Positions 37,884 through 46,927 are shown, counted from the stretch's first letter. The stretch is DNA of 64,000 nucleotides from Streptomyces sp. TN58 (GCF_001941845.1 NZ_CP018870.1:2971501-3035500); one strand, 5' to 3'. Numbers and translations: made by a program. Notes: generated from the sequence alone by a model not told the origin.

Positions 37884-40800
37884 GTGAGTCACGACGTCGC
37901 GTACCTCCGATTCCCGCACCTGCACGACGACCTCCTGTGTTTCGCCACCGAGGACGACCTCTGGGTCGCCCCGCTGGTGCCCGACGGCCACACACCCGGG
38001 CGGGCCTGGCGGGTCACCGTGGACCGGACCCGGGTCGGCCACCCCCGCTTCTCCCCCGACGGCCGCCACATCGCCTTCACCACCTGGCGCAGCCTCGACC
38101 CCGAGATCCACCTGGCGCCCGTCGACGGCGGCCCCGCCCGCCGCCTGACCTACTGGGGCGCCACCGACACCCGCGTCTGCGGATGGGACCCCGACGGCAA
38201 CATCCTGGCGGTCTCCTCGCACGAACAGCCGTTCTCCTACTTCTCCTGGGCCTACAAACTGCCCACCGACGGCAGCCCCGGCGGCCGCCTGCCCTGGGGG
38301 CCGGTGTCCGACATCCAGGTCGCCGACGTCGACGGCGAGCACAGGAGCCTGCTGCTCACCGGCAAGCCGCCGCACGAGCCCGCGGCCTGGAAGCGCTACC
38401 GGGGCGGCGCCATGGGCCGGCTCTGGCTGCACGGGCGCCAGCTCCTGGAAGGCCTCGAAGGACACCTGGACGCCCCGATGTTCGTCGGCGGCCGGATCGC
38501 CTTCCTCTCCGACCACGAGGGCGTCGGCAACCTCTACTCCTGCCTGCCCGACGGCACCGACCTGCGCCGCCACACCGACCACGACGAGTTCTACGCCCGG
38601 CACGCCTCCAGCGACGGCTCCCGGGTCGTCTACCAGTGCGCCGGGGACCTCTGGCTCGTCGACTCCCTGTCCCCCGACGCCGCTCCGCGCAAGCTCCAGG
38701 TCCGCCTCGGCGGCCCGCGCGCCGGCCGGCGCACCTACCAGGTGCCGGCCGCCAGCCACGTCGACTCGCTCTCCGTGGACGCCACCGGGCGGGCCAGCGC
38801 GGTCGTGGTGCGCGGCAGCCTGTACTGGCTGACCCACCGCGACGGCCCGGCCCGGACCATCGCCGACACCCCGGGCGTACGGGTGCGGCTGCCGGAGATG
38901 CTGGGCAGCGGCGGACAGGTCGCCTACGTCACCGACGCCGAGGGCGAGGACGCGATCGAGATCGCCTACCTGCCCCGGGCCTCCGGGGAGCGGCAGCCGC
39001 GCCGGCTGGCGTCGGGCGGGCTGGGCCGGGTGACCGAACTGCTCGCGGACCCGGACGGGGAGCGCCTCGCCATCGCCTCGAACGACGGACGGCTGCTGCT
39101 CGTCGACGCGACGGAGGAGTCCGACGGCGAGGTCACCGAGCTGATCCGGTCCGTCAACGGTCCCGTCACCGACCTGGCCTTCTCCCCCGACGGGGCCTGG
39201 CTGACCTGGTCGCACCCGGGGATCGGGCGCTCGCTGCGGCAGATCAAGATGGCCCGCATCTCCGGGCCCGGCGCGCGCACCGTCGTCGACGTCACCAACG
39301 GCCGCTTCGTCGACGAGAATCCGGTCTTCACCCGCGACGGGCGCTACCTGGCCTTCCTGTCCTGGCGCGGCTTCGACCCGGTGTACGACGTGCACACCGG
39401 CGACCTGTCCTTCCCGCTGGGCTGCCGCCCGTACCTGGTGCCGCTGTCCTCCGCGACCCCCTCGCCCTTCGCGCTGTCCGCCGAGGGAAGGCCCGCGGCG
39501 GGCGGACTGGACCCGGGCGAGGGCGAGTCGGAGAACACGGGCGAGGGCGGCACCGTGACCGTGGAGGTGGAGGGGCTGGAGAGCCGGGTCACCCCCTTCC
39601 CGGTCAGTGCGTCCAAGTACTCGGCCCTGTACCCCGTCCACGGCGGCGGGCTGGTCTGGCTGCGCTGGCCGATCTCGGGCGCGCTCGGGGAGACCTTCGC
39701 CAACCCCAACGACGTCAGCGGCAAGCCCACCCTGGAGCACTTCGACCTGACGAAGGCCCGCAAGAGCGAACTGGCCTCGGGGCTGGACTGGTTCGCGGTG
39801 AGCGGCGACGGAACCCGGCTGGTGATCAACGACGACGGAGACCTGCGCGCGGTCCCCGCGACCGAGTCCGGTGACGGCGACTCCACGGTCTACCTGGACC
39901 TGCGGCGCATCCTGCACGAGGTGGACCCGGCGGCCGAGTGGCGCCAGGCCTTCGAGGAGGCCGGGCGGATCATCCGCGCCTACTTCTGGGAGCCGAACCT
40001 GTGCGGCATCGACTGGGACGGGATCCTGCGCCAGTACCGCCCCCTGGTCGAACGGGTCGCCTCACCCGACGAGTTCGCCGACCTGCTGCGCGAGGTCCTC
40101 GGCGAGCTCGGCACCTCCCATGCCTACGTCTCCCCCGCCCGCCGCAACGAGGGCCCGCCGCACTACCAGCGGGCCATCGGCCTGCTCGGCGCCAACCTGG
40201 TCCCCCGGGACGGGACATGGGTGGTCCGCAGGATCCTGCCCGGCGAGTCCTCCGACTCCAAGGCCCGCTCCCCGCTGGCCGGTACCGGCATCCGGGAGGG
40301 CGCGGTGCTCACCCACGTCGACGGCCGGCCCGTGGACCCGGTCACCGGCCCCTACCCGCTGCTTGCGGGGGCGGGCGGCACCACGGTCGAGCTGACGTTC
40401 CAGCCGGAGGAGGGCTCGGGCCGCTCCCGCCGGGTCGCCGTCGTCCCGCTGATCGACGAGCGGCCGCTGCGCTACCAGGACTGGGTTGCCAAGCGCCGGC
40501 AGGTGGTCCGGGAGCTCAGCGGCGGCCGGTGCGGCTACCTCCACATCCCCGACATGGGCGGCTCGGGCTGGGCCCAGTTCAACCGCGACCTGCGCGTGGA
40601 GATGTCCCGGCCCGCGCTGATCGTGGACGTACGCGGCAACGCGGGCGGCCACATCAGCGAGCTGGTGGTGGAGAAGCTGACCCGGTCCATCCTCGGCTGG
40701 GACCTGACGCGCGACGCGCAGCCCGTCAGCTACGCCTCCGACGCGCCCCGCGGCCCGATCGTGGCACTGGCCGACGAGGCGACCTCCTCGGACGGGGACA

Positions 40801-41153
40801 TGATCACCGCGGCGTTCAAACTGCTGGGCCTGGGCCCGGTGGTGGGCCAGCGCACCTGGGGCGGGGTGGTCGGCATGACGGGCCGGCACACTCTCGGCGA
40901 CGGCACGGTGATCACGGTGCCGATGAACGCCGCCTGGTTCCCCGAGTACGGCTGGTCGGTGGAGAACCACGGTGTGGAACCGGACTTCGAGACCCTGCGC
41001 ACCCCGCTGGACTGGGCGGAGGGGCGGCACGCCGGGATGGACGACGCCGTGCACCTGGCGCTGGAGCTGCTCGAACAGGACCCGGCCGCGATGCCGCCCG
41101 GCTACACGGACGTACCGGACCGGCGTCGTCCGAAGCTGCCGCCGCGTGAGTGA
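37884..41153 (+). CDS. Tricorn protease homologue
   Basis: This 1089-residue cytosolic protease trims proteasome or other peptide products. It has a six- to seven-bladed beta-propeller (about 1-310), a second propeller (about 315-650), the C1 helical domain, a PDZ domain (about 770-860), and the C2 catalytic domain. The catalytic His is H746 in LGTSHAYVSP. The nucleophile is S968 or S969 in DEATSSDGDM, close to the H746/S965 pair of the Thermoplasma enzyme as I recall it. AGGHISELVVEKL and GQRTWGGVVG complete the C2 signature. The GTG at 37884 begins VSHDVAYLRFPHLH. A proteasome gene set is not in the window. Confidence 0.94.
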   Translation: MSHDVAYLRFPHLHDDLLCFATEDDLWVAPLVPDGHTPGRAWRVTVDRTRVGHPRFSPDGRHIAFTTWRSLDPEIHLAPVDGGPARRLTYWGATDTRVCGWDPDGNILAVSSHEQPFSYFSWAYKLPTDGSPGGRLPWGPVSDIQVADVDGEHRSLLLTGKPPHEPAAWKRYRGGAMGRLWLHGRQLLEGLEGHLDAPMFVGGRIAFLSDHEGVGNLYSCLPDGTDLRRHTDHDEFYARHASSDGSRVVYQCAGDLWLVDSLSPDAAPRKLQVRLGGPRAGRRTYQVPAASHVDSLSVDATGRASAVVVRGSLYWLTHRDGPARTIADTPGVRVRLPEMLGSGGQVAYVTDAEGEDAIEIAYLPRASGERQPRRLASGGLGRVTELLADPDGERLAIASNDGRLLLVDATEESDGEVTELIRSVNGPVTDLAFSPDGAWLTWSHPGIGRSLRQIKMARISGPGARTVVDVTNGRFVDENPVFTRDGRYLAFLSWRGFDPVYDVHTGDLSFPLGCRPYLVPLSSATPSPFALSAEGRPAAGGLDPGEGESENTGEGGTVTVEVEGLESRVTPFPVSASKYSALYPVHGGGLVWLRWPISGALGETFANPNDVSGKPTLEHFDLTKARKSELASGLDWFAVSGDGTRLVINDDGDLRAVPATESGDGDSTVYLDLRRILHEVDPAAEWRQAFEEAGRIIRAYFWEPNLCGIDWDGILRQYRPLVERVASPDEFADLLREVLGELGTSHAYVSPARRNEGPPHYQRAIGLLGANLVPRDGTWVVRRILPGESSDSKARSPLAGTGIREGAVLTHVDGRPVDPVTGPYPLLAGAGGTTVELTFQPEEGSGRSRRVAVVPLIDERPLRYQDWVAKRRQVVRELSGGRCGYLHIPDMGGSGWAQFNRDLRVEMSRPALIVDVRGNAGGHISELVVEKLTRSILGWDLTRDAQPVSYASDAPRGPIVALADEATSSDGDMITAAFKLLGLGPVVGQRTWGGVVGMTGRHTLGDGTVITVPMNAAWFPEYGWSVENHGVEPDFETLRTPLDWAEGRHAGMDDAVHLALELLEQDPAAMPPGYTDVPDRRRPKLPPRE

Positions 41154-41185
41154 GCGGCGGCCACGGCGCAAGGGCGCCAGGGCGT

Positions 41186-41216
41186 GGGGCGCGACCGTCC
41201 GTGACGGCCGCGCCCC
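41186..41216. terminator. Bidirectional terminator after tricorn
   Basis: GGGGCGCGACCGTC (41186-41199) pairs with GACGGCCGCGCCCC (41203-41216) with one mismatch and a 3-nt loop, between convergent genes. Confidence 0.7.
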
Positions 41217-41241
41217 CTTCTCGTGCGCCGGGTGCCGGCGG

Positions 41242-42126
41242 TCAGTGGCTGCGGGCGCGCTCCTGCTCGTCCGCGGCGCCGCCCGCCCCGACGAGCCCCT
41301 TGGAGACGCCGGAGAGGCGGGGCTCGAAGCGCTTCATCTCGCGCCGCCCGACCGTCGCGATGATCCCGGGCAGGTAGCCGCGTACCCCCTGCATCCCGCG
41401 CAGCCACCACTGCGCGTACACGTGCGGGGAGCGCCGCTCGATGCCCGCGACGATCCGGTCGACGGCCGGGCCCAGCGGATAGGTGCGGTTGGACGGCCAC
41501 GGCAGCCGCTGCCGCAGCTCCCGCATGACCTCGTCCTGGTCGGCGCCGCGCACCATGTCGGTGTCGGTCCACGACAGGTAGCCGACGCCGACCCCCACGC
41601 CCTTGTGGCCGACCTCGGCGCGCAGGCAGTGGGCGAAGGCCTCGACGCCGGACTTGGAAGCGCAGTAGGCGGTCATCATCGGCGCCGGGGTGATCGCGGC
41701 GAGCGAGGCGATCTGGAGGAAGTAGCCGCGGCTCCGGGCCAGCGCGGGCAGGAAGGCCCGGGCGGTGACGGCCCCGCCGATCAGGTTGACCTCGATCACC
41801 CGGCGCCAGGCGGCGGGGTCGGATTCCGCGAACGGGCCGCCCGCGGCGACGCCCGCGTTGGCGACGACGATGTCGACCTTCCCGAAACGCTCCTCCACCT
41901 CCTGCGCCACGCGCGCCATCGCCTCGTGGTCGGTGACGTCGGCGTGCCAGTGCTCGCTGTCGGTGTGCAGCCGCTCGGAGACCTCCTTGAGGGCGTCCGG
42001 CTCCAGGCCCACGAGCGCGATCCGCGCGCCGCGTGCGGACAGCTTGCGGGCCAGCAGCTCGCCGACCCCGCGGGCGGCTCCCGTGACGACGGCGACCTGG
42101 CCTTCCAGACTCCTGCGAGCACTCAC
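41242..42126 (-). CDS. Short-chain dehydrogenase/reductase (SadH-like)
   Basis: This 294-residue SDR has the NAD(P) motif TGAARGVGELLA (about 14-25), NAG in VVANAGVAAGGPF, and the catalytic Ser-Tyr-Lys with YCASKSGVEAFAHCLR. The C-terminal extension (about 225-294; WWLRGMQGVRGYLPG) is typical of the group that includes mycobacterial SadH (Rv3085). The GTG at 42126 overlaps the hydrolase stop by four bases, so it is translationally coupled. The operon order monooxygenase, hydrolase, SDR matches mymA-lipR-sadH. Confidence 0.88.
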   Translation of the reverse strand: MSARRSLEGQVAVVTGAARGVGELLARKLSARGARIALVGLEPDALKEVSERLHTDSEHWHADVTDHEAMARVAQEVEERFGKVDIVVANAGVAAGGPFAESDPAAWRRVIEVNLIGGAVTARAFLPALARSRGYFLQIASLAAITPAPMMTAYCASKSGVEAFAHCLRAEVGHKGVGVGVGYLSWTDTDMVRGADQDEVMRELRQRLPWPSNRTYPLGPAVDRIVAGIERRSPHVYAQWWLRGMQGVRGYLPGIIATVGRREMKRFEPRLSGVSKGLVGAGGAADEQERARSH

Positions 42127-43049
42127 GGTGTCTTCTCCTTCTCGGTGGTGTCGAGATAGCGCGCGGTCAGTTCGCACACGGCGCGGGTGACGGCCTCGGG
42201 AGCCTCGATCGGGGTCATGTGGCCCGTGCCGGTGAGCTCGGTGAGGCCGACGCAGTCCGGCAGGGCAGCGGCGAGCCCGCGGGCGTGGACGATCGGCGTG
42301 AGCCGGTCGGCGGTGCCGCCGAGCACCGCGGTGGGGACGTTCAGCCGTGCCACGTCGGCGTCGAGGTCCAGCCCGGCCAGCACCCGGGACCAGGCGTGCC
42401 GCACCCCGGTGGGGCAGGCGTGGACGATACGGGCACACGCCTCGACCTTGTCGGGCGCCGAACCGGGGCCCATGGTGGCGTACTTCAGGACGGAACGGGC
42501 GACGGGCGTGACCGGCCCGAGGGGAGCGCGTGATCCGAGGAACGCGCCGGTGATCCGGGTCCGGGTGCGCCCGGCGCGTACGGGCAGTACCCGCGCCTGC
42601 GCGACCAGCGCGGAACTGCCGGTGCTGCACAGCAGCGCGGCCGCGGCGTGCTCGGTGAACTCCGGCCGGGCCGCGGCCGCCATGATCGTCATGCCGCCCA
42701 TGGAGTGCCCGGCGAGGACCGCGCGCTCGCCCGGGGCGAGGGTGGCGCCGAGCACCGCCACGAGGTCGTCCGCGAGCGCGGTGGTGCTGTGCTCCCGGGC
42801 GGCGGGGCTGCGGCCGTGTCCGCGCTGGTCGTAGGCGACGACCCGGTGGGTGGCGGCCAGGGCCCGTATCTGCGCGGCCCAGAAGGCCGTGGAGCAGGTC
42901 CAGCCGTGGGACAGCACCACGGGCGGCGCCCCCTCCTCCCCGTGCACCTCGACGTGCAGGCGGGCCCCGTCGGCGGAGACGGCGACGAGCTCGCGCCGCG
43001 GGGCGGGCGGGGCGTAGGGGCCGGCGGTGACGTGCGCCGGGCGGCTCAC
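42123..43049 (-). CDS. Alpha/beta hydrolase (LipR-like position)
   Basis: This 308-residue alpha/beta-hydrolase has the oxyanion motif LSHGWTCS, YDQRGHGRSP, the nucleophile elbow LAGHSMGGMT, the acid in GGTADRLTP and the His in GTGHMTPIEAP. No signal peptide is visible. The GTG at 43049 overlaps the monooxygenase stop by four bases. It would fit hydrolysis of an ester made by the Baeyer-Villiger-type enzyme next to it; the substrate is unknown. Confidence 0.9.
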   Translation of the reverse strand: MSRPAHVTAGPYAPPAPRRELVAVSADGARLHVEVHGEEGAPPVVLSHGWTCSTAFWAAQIRALAATHRVVAYDQRGHGRSPAAREHSTTALADDLVAVLGATLAPGERAVLAGHSMGGMTIMAAAARPEFTEHAAAALLCSTGSSALVAQARVLPVRAGRTRTRITGAFLGSRAPLGPVTPVARSVLKYATMGPGSAPDKVEACARIVHACPTGVRHAWSRVLAGLDLDADVARLNVPTAVLGGTADRLTPIVHARGLAAALPDCVGLTELTGTGHMTPIEAPEAVTRAVCELTARYLDTTEKEKTP

Positions 43050-44659
43050 GCGGCGCTCTCGGCAACCGTGCCCGCGCCGGCCTCGGCGGCCTCGGGTGCG
43101 CCGGCCTGGGCGGCCTCGGGTGCGGCGGCAGCGGCCACCGGCACCCGCTCCCTCACCCGCACGACCTCGTACTCCGCCAGGTCGACGCTGCGCGTCTCGC
43201 GGCGGAACTCGCCGGTCGTGCCGGGCCAGACGGTGGTGTTGCGGCCGTTCTCGTCCAGGTACCAGCTGGTGCAGCCGCCGGTGTTCCAGACGGTCCGCTC
43301 CATCCGCGCCTGCACCCTGCGGTTCCAGGCGTTGACGGCGGAGGGGCGGGCGGCCAGGGCGACCCGTCCGCCGCTCCCGCCGAGGACGGTGAGCTGGCGC
43401 AGGTAGTCGGCCATGTAGTTGAGCTGCGACTCGATCATCAGGATCATCGAGGTGTTCCCCAGCCCCGTGTTCGGGCCGATGATCGTCATCCAGTTGGGGA
43501 AGCCGGCCGCGGTCGCGCCGCGCAGCGAGGCCATCCCGTCCTTCCACGCGACCGCGAGGGAGCGGCCGTCGGCGCCCACCACCCGCTCGGCGATCGGCAG
43601 GTCCGTGACGTGGAAGCCGGTGCTGAAGACGATCGCGTCGGCCTCGGCCTCCGTCCCGTCGGCGGCGACCAGGACCGAGCCCCGGACCTCCTTCAGCCCG
43701 GAGGCGACCAGGTCGACGTTCGGGCGGGCCAGCGCCGGGTAGAAGGTGCTGGAGAGCAGGATCCGCTTGCAGCCGATCCGGTAGGAGGGCGTCAGCTTGG
43801 CGCGCATCGCCGGGTCCTTGACCGACCGGGCCATGTTGGCCTTGGCCAGTGCCTCGACGAAGCCCAGCTGGTTGGGCCGCTTGGTGAAGGCGCCGACCTG
43901 GAGGTCCCGGACCGCCCAGGTAAGCCCGCGGCGTGCCGCCTGGGTGAAGGGCAGTTGGCGGTGCAGCCAGCGCTCGACCGCCGTGATGGCCCGGTCGGTG
44001 CGCGGCATCACCCAGGCCGGGGTCCGCTGGAAGAGGGTCAGGCGCTCCACGTCGGGGGCGATGGCGGGCACGATCTGGACGGCGGAGGCGCCCGTACCGA
44101 TCACGGCGACGCGCTTGCCGCGCAGCTCGTAGTCGTGGTCCCAGCGCGCGGAGTGGAAGACCTTGCCGGGGAAGCCCGCCAGGCCCGGGATCTCCGGGAG
44201 CTTCGGCTCGGACAGCGGGCCGGTGGCCGACACCACGACGTCGGCGGTGAGCTCCCCGCTCTCCGTCTCGATCTCCCAGCGCAGTTCGGCCTCGTCCCAG
44301 CGCATCATCCGGACCTCGGAGTCGAGCCGGATGTGGGGGCGCAGCCCGAACGTGTCGGCGACGTGCTCCAGGTACGCCCGGATGTGCGGCTGCCCGGAGA
44401 AGGAGCGGGGCCAGTCGGGGTTGGGTGCGAAGGAGAAGGAGTACAGGTGCGAGGGGACGTCGCAGGCGCACCCCGGGTAGCTGTTGTCGCGCCACGTGCC
44501 GCCGACCGAGCCGGCCCGCTCCAGGACGACGAAGTCGGTGATCCCCTCGCGCCGCAGCCGTACGGCGGCGCCCAGGCCGCTGAAGCCGGAGCCGATCACC
44601 GCCACGCGCACGTGCTCGCGCGTCCTCCCCGTACCGCCCGTACCGCCCGTACCGCCCAT
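43046..44659 (-). CDS. Baeyer-Villiger-type flavin monooxygenase
   Basis: This 537-residue FAD/NADPH enzyme has the FAD-binding GSGFSGLGA near the N terminus, the NADPH-binding GTGASAVQI, and between them the Baeyer-Villiger fingerprint FxGxxxHxxxWD (FPGKVFHSARWDHD). FSTGFHVTD and GPNTGLGNTS are typical of this branch, which includes mycobacterial MymA. Ala/Glu-rich low complexity ends the protein. I chose the ATG at 44659 with GGAAGG five bases upstream; an ATG at 44680 is possible. It is first in a three-gene coupled operon. Confidence 0.88.
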   Translation of the reverse strand: MGGTGGTGGTGRTREHVRVAVIGSGFSGLGAAVRLRREGITDFVVLERAGSVGGTWRDNSYPGCACDVPSHLYSFSFAPNPDWPRSFSGQPHIRAYLEHVADTFGLRPHIRLDSEVRMMRWDEAELRWEIETESGELTADVVVSATGPLSEPKLPEIPGLAGFPGKVFHSARWDHDYELRGKRVAVIGTGASAVQIVPAIAPDVERLTLFQRTPAWVMPRTDRAITAVERWLHRQLPFTQAARRGLTWAVRDLQVGAFTKRPNQLGFVEALAKANMARSVKDPAMRAKLTPSYRIGCKRILLSSTFYPALARPNVDLVASGLKEVRGSVLVAADGTEAEADAIVFSTGFHVTDLPIAERVVGADGRSLAVAWKDGMASLRGATAAGFPNWMTIIGPNTGLGNTSMILMIESQLNYMADYLRQLTVLGGSGGRVALAARPSAVNAWNRRVQARMERTVWNTGGCTSWYLDENGRNTTVWPGTTGEFRRETRSVDLAEYEVVRVRERVPVAAAAAPEAAQAGAPEAAEAGAGTVAESAA

Positions 44660-44722
44660 GTCCGCCGCCTTCCGCCTCATCGCAGTCCCAGCCACGCAAC
44701 GCCGCACACAACATCGAAACAC

Positions 44723-44740
44723 TGCCAGCAATCACTGGCA
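44723..44740. promoter_or_regulatory. Inverted repeat upstream of the monooxygenase operon
   Basis: TGCCAG (44723-44728) and CTGGCA (44735-44740) are perfect 6-bp arms with a 6-bp centre, 64 bases before the monooxygenase ATG. It is a candidate operator for that operon. Confidence 0.5.
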
Positions 44741-44757
44741 CAATCGGGAGGGTAGAG

Positions 44758-44784
44758 CAGCCCCGTACCCATGGGTAGGGGCTG
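44758..44784. promoter_or_regulatory. Large palindrome in the divergent monooxygenase/MerR region
   Basis: CAGCCCC (44758-44764) and GGGGCTG (44778-44784) flank a perfect 12-bp palindrome TACCCATGGGTA (44766-44777); one unpaired G breaks the symmetry. It may bind the divergent MerR regulator or another protein. Confidence 0.5.
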
Positions 44785-44837
44785 GACCCGGAAAGTTACT
44801 GCGGGTACACCCTCCGGACACCCCCGGGGTCAGCCCG

Positions 44838-44852
44838 TAGGCTGCTTCCGTG
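44838..44852 (+). promoter_or_regulatory. -10 element and leaderless start of the MerR gene
   Basis: TAGGCT (44838-44843) is six bases before the GTG at 44850; CGGACA (44815-44820) is 17 bases farther upstream. No ribosome site is visible. Confidence 0.5.
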
Positions 44853-45539
44853 GCGAAGGACGAGATGCGGGCGAGGACGGTGCGCGAGTACCGGACCGAG
44901 GAACTGGCCGAAGCGGCCGGCATACCGGTGCGCACCCTGCGCTTCTACCGTGAGCGCAAACTGCTCCCGCCGCCCCGCCGCGAGGGCCGTATCGCCTGGT
45001 ACGACGACCACCACCTGGCGCGCCTGCGCACCATCGCCGGCCTGCTGGAACGCGGCCACACCCTCGGCGGTATCGCGGAGCTGACCGTCGCCTTCGAGAA
45101 GGGCCGCGACGTCGGCCAGCTGGGCGAGCTGCTGGGCATCGGCGGGTCGGAGGAGACCCCGGTGCGGCTCACCCCGGAGGAGCTGGCCGACTACTTCGAG
45201 GGCGAGGTCACCCCGGAGAACCTGGCGGCCTCACTCGACCTGGGCTACCTCGCCGTCGACGGCGACACGATCGTCCACGTCAGCCGCCGCCTGCTGGACG
45301 TCTCCTCGGCGCTGGTCCGCGAAGGGGTTCCGCTGGCGGAGGTCCTGGAGACCGGGCGGCGCGTCCGCGAGCACGCGGACGCGCTGGCCCTGCTGTTCAC
45401 CGAGCTGATCTCGCGACACATCGCGCCGGAGGCGCTCACGCGGCTGCGCCCGCTGGCCAAGAGCGTGGTCGAGGCGGAGCTCACGATGGCCATGGACCGT
45501 CTTTCGGCCTCCGCGCCGGGTCAGGCTCCGAGCTCGTAG
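44850..45539 (+). CDS. MerR-family transcriptional regulator
   Basis: This 229-residue protein has the N-terminal MerR winged helix YRTEELAEAAGIPVRTLRFY, the RERKLLPPPRREGRIAWYDD wing and the helix HHLARLRTIAGLLERGHTLGGI. The C-terminal part (about 90-229) is a helical sensor domain without Cys, so it is not a metal-thiol sensor. It is divergent from the monooxygenase operon and may regulate it. Its last 19 bases overlap xthA. Confidence 0.88.
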   Translation: MAKDEMRARTVREYRTEELAEAAGIPVRTLRFYRERKLLPPPRREGRIAWYDDHHLARLRTIAGLLERGHTLGGIAELTVAFEKGRDVGQLGELLGIGGSEETPVRLTPEELADYFEGEVTPENLAASLDLGYLAVDGDTIVHVSRRLLDVSSALVREGVPLAEVLETGRRVREHADALALLFTELISRHIAPEALTRLRPLAKSVVEAELTMAMDRLSASAPGQAPSS

Positions 45540-46324
45540 ACGACGGTCACGGGCGCGTGGTCGGACCAGCGCTCGGGGTGCGTCTCGGCCCGCTCGACGA
45601 AGGCCTTCACAGCCTTCGCGGCCAGCCCCGGGGTCGCCACCTGCAGGTCGATCCGCCAGCCGGCGTCGTTGTCGAAGGCCCGCCCGCGGTAGGACCACCA
45701 GGAGTACGGCCCCTCGGTGTCGGGGTGCAGCTCGCGCACCACGTCGACGTAGCCGGCCTGCGCGTACACCTTCCCCAGCCACTCGCGCTCCTCGGGGAGG
45801 AAGCCGGCGCTCTTGCGGTTGGTCTTCCAGTTCTTCAGGTCGGCTTCCTGGTGGCAGATGTTCCAGTCACCGCAGACGACGACCTCGCGCCCGTCGGCGG
45901 CGGCCCGCACCCTCAGCTCGGCGAGGTAGGCCAGGAACTCCCCCATGAACCGGTACTTCTCGTCCTGCTTCTCCGTCCCCGCCTCACCGGAGGGCAGGTA
46001 GAGGCTGGCCACGGTCACACCGGGCAGGTCGACCTCCAGGTACCGCCCGGAGGCGTCGAACTCCGCGCTGCCGAACCCGACCCGCACCTGCTCGGGCGCG
46101 CGCCGCGTGTACAGCGCGACCCCGGCGCGCCCCTTCACGGCGGCCGGGGCGAAGACGGTGTGCCAGCCCTCGGGAGAGCGCACCTCGTCCGGGATCTGCC
46201 CCTCCTCGGCGCGTACCTCCTGCAGGCAGACCACGTCGGCGTCCGTTCCCGCGAGCCACGCCCCGAAGCCCTTCTTGGCGGCGGCCCGAATCCCATTCAC
46301 ATTCACGGAGGTCACAGTGAGCAT
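45521..46324 (-). CDS. xthA: Exodeoxyribonuclease III
   Basis: This 267-residue AP endonuclease/3'-exonuclease acts in base-excision repair. The family residues are in SVNVNGIRAAAKKGF, CLQEVRAEEGQIP, YLPSGE, CGDWNICH, WRIDLQVATPG and ERWSDHAPVTV. The ATG at 46324 is preceded by TAAGGT (46331-46336) with six bases between, suggesting a leaderless mRNA. It overlaps the convergent MerR gene by 19 bases. Confidence 0.94.
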   Translation of the reverse strand: MLTVTSVNVNGIRAAAKKGFGAWLAGTDADVVCLQEVRAEEGQIPDEVRSPEGWHTVFAPAAVKGRAGVALYTRRAPEQVRVGFGSAEFDASGRYLEVDLPGVTVASLYLPSGEAGTEKQDEKYRFMGEFLAYLAELRVRAAADGREVVVCGDWNICHQEADLKNWKTNRKSAGFLPEEREWLGKVYAQAGYVDVVRELHPDTEGPYSWWSYRGRAFDNDAGWRIDLQVATPGLAAKAVKAFVERAETHPERWSDHAPVTVVYELGA

Positions 46325-46330
46325 CCCAGC

Positions 46331-46356
46331 ACCTTAGCGGGATGGTTCCGTACGAT
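46331..46356. promoter_or_regulatory. Back-to-back -10 elements for xthA and the GNAT gene
   Basis: The gap between the two start codons is only 38 bases. It holds TAAGGT for xthA on the minus strand (46331-46336) and TACGAT for the GNAT gene on the plus strand (46351-46356). Each is six bases from its start codon, so both messages should be leaderless. Confidence 0.55.
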
Positions 46357-46362
46357 GTTCGG

Positions 46363-46893
46363 ATGTCTCATGGGATCGACCTCCGCACCGTGCCGTACGA
46401 CCACCCGGACGCGGTCAAGCTCAACGACCAGGTCCAGCTCGAATACCAGGTGCGGTACCAGGGCGAGGGCGACGCCACCCACCTGGACCCGGCGATGTTC
46501 GCCCCGCCGCGGGGCCTGTACATCGTGGCGTACGACACGTCGGGCGCCCCGGTGGCGACCGGCGGCTGGCGCAGCCAGGAGCAGAACGACGAGGGCTACT
46601 CGGACGGCGACGCCGAACTCAAGCGGATGTACGTCGTCCCGGAGGCCCGCGGCCTGGGCCTGGCCCGCCGCATACTGGCGACGCTGGAGGAGGACGCCCG
46701 CGCGGCGGGCCGCCTGCGGATGGTCCTCGAAACGGGCGACCGGCAGCCGGAGGCGATAGCCCTCTACCTCTCGGCGGGCTACACCCCGTCGCCGAAGTTC
46801 GGCTTCTACCGCTTCTACGACTCCAGCCGCTGCATGGCCAAACCCCTCCAGACGTCCAGCCCCGCCGCACCCCCCAGCCCCGCCGGCGTTTGA
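46363..46893 (+). CDS. GNAT-family N-acetyltransferase
   Basis: This 176-residue protein has the acetyl-CoA-binding motif A, ELKRMYVVPEARGLGLARRILA (quoted in part: VVPEARGLGLARR), at about 85-100, then LETGDRQPEAIALYLSAGY and FGFYRFYDSSRC near the end. The ATG at 46363 follows a -10 by six bases. The C-terminal SSPAAPPSPAGV and the stop codon are encoded by the dispersed repeat at 46877-46927, so the tail is probably acquired. The acceptor substrate is unknown. Confidence 0.88.
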   Translation: MSHGIDLRTVPYDHPDAVKLNDQVQLEYQVRYQGEGDATHLDPAMFAPPRGLYIVAYDTSGAPVATGGWRSQEQNDEGYSDGDAELKRMYVVPEARGLGLARRILATLEEDARAAGRLRMVLETGDRQPEAIALYLSAGYTPSPKFGFYRFYDSSRCMAKPLQTSSPAAPPSPAGV

Positions 46894-46927
46894 GGCGCGG
46901 GGGTCCGGGGCGGCGCCGCCGGCAGCG
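46877..46927. repeat. Dispersed GC-rich palindromic element, copy B
   Basis: This copy matches 19930-19982. Here the element overlaps the end of the GNAT gene and supplies its last codons and TGA. The CGGCGCC/GGCGCCG stretch can form a hairpin that may terminate both convergent genes. Confidence 0.75.
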
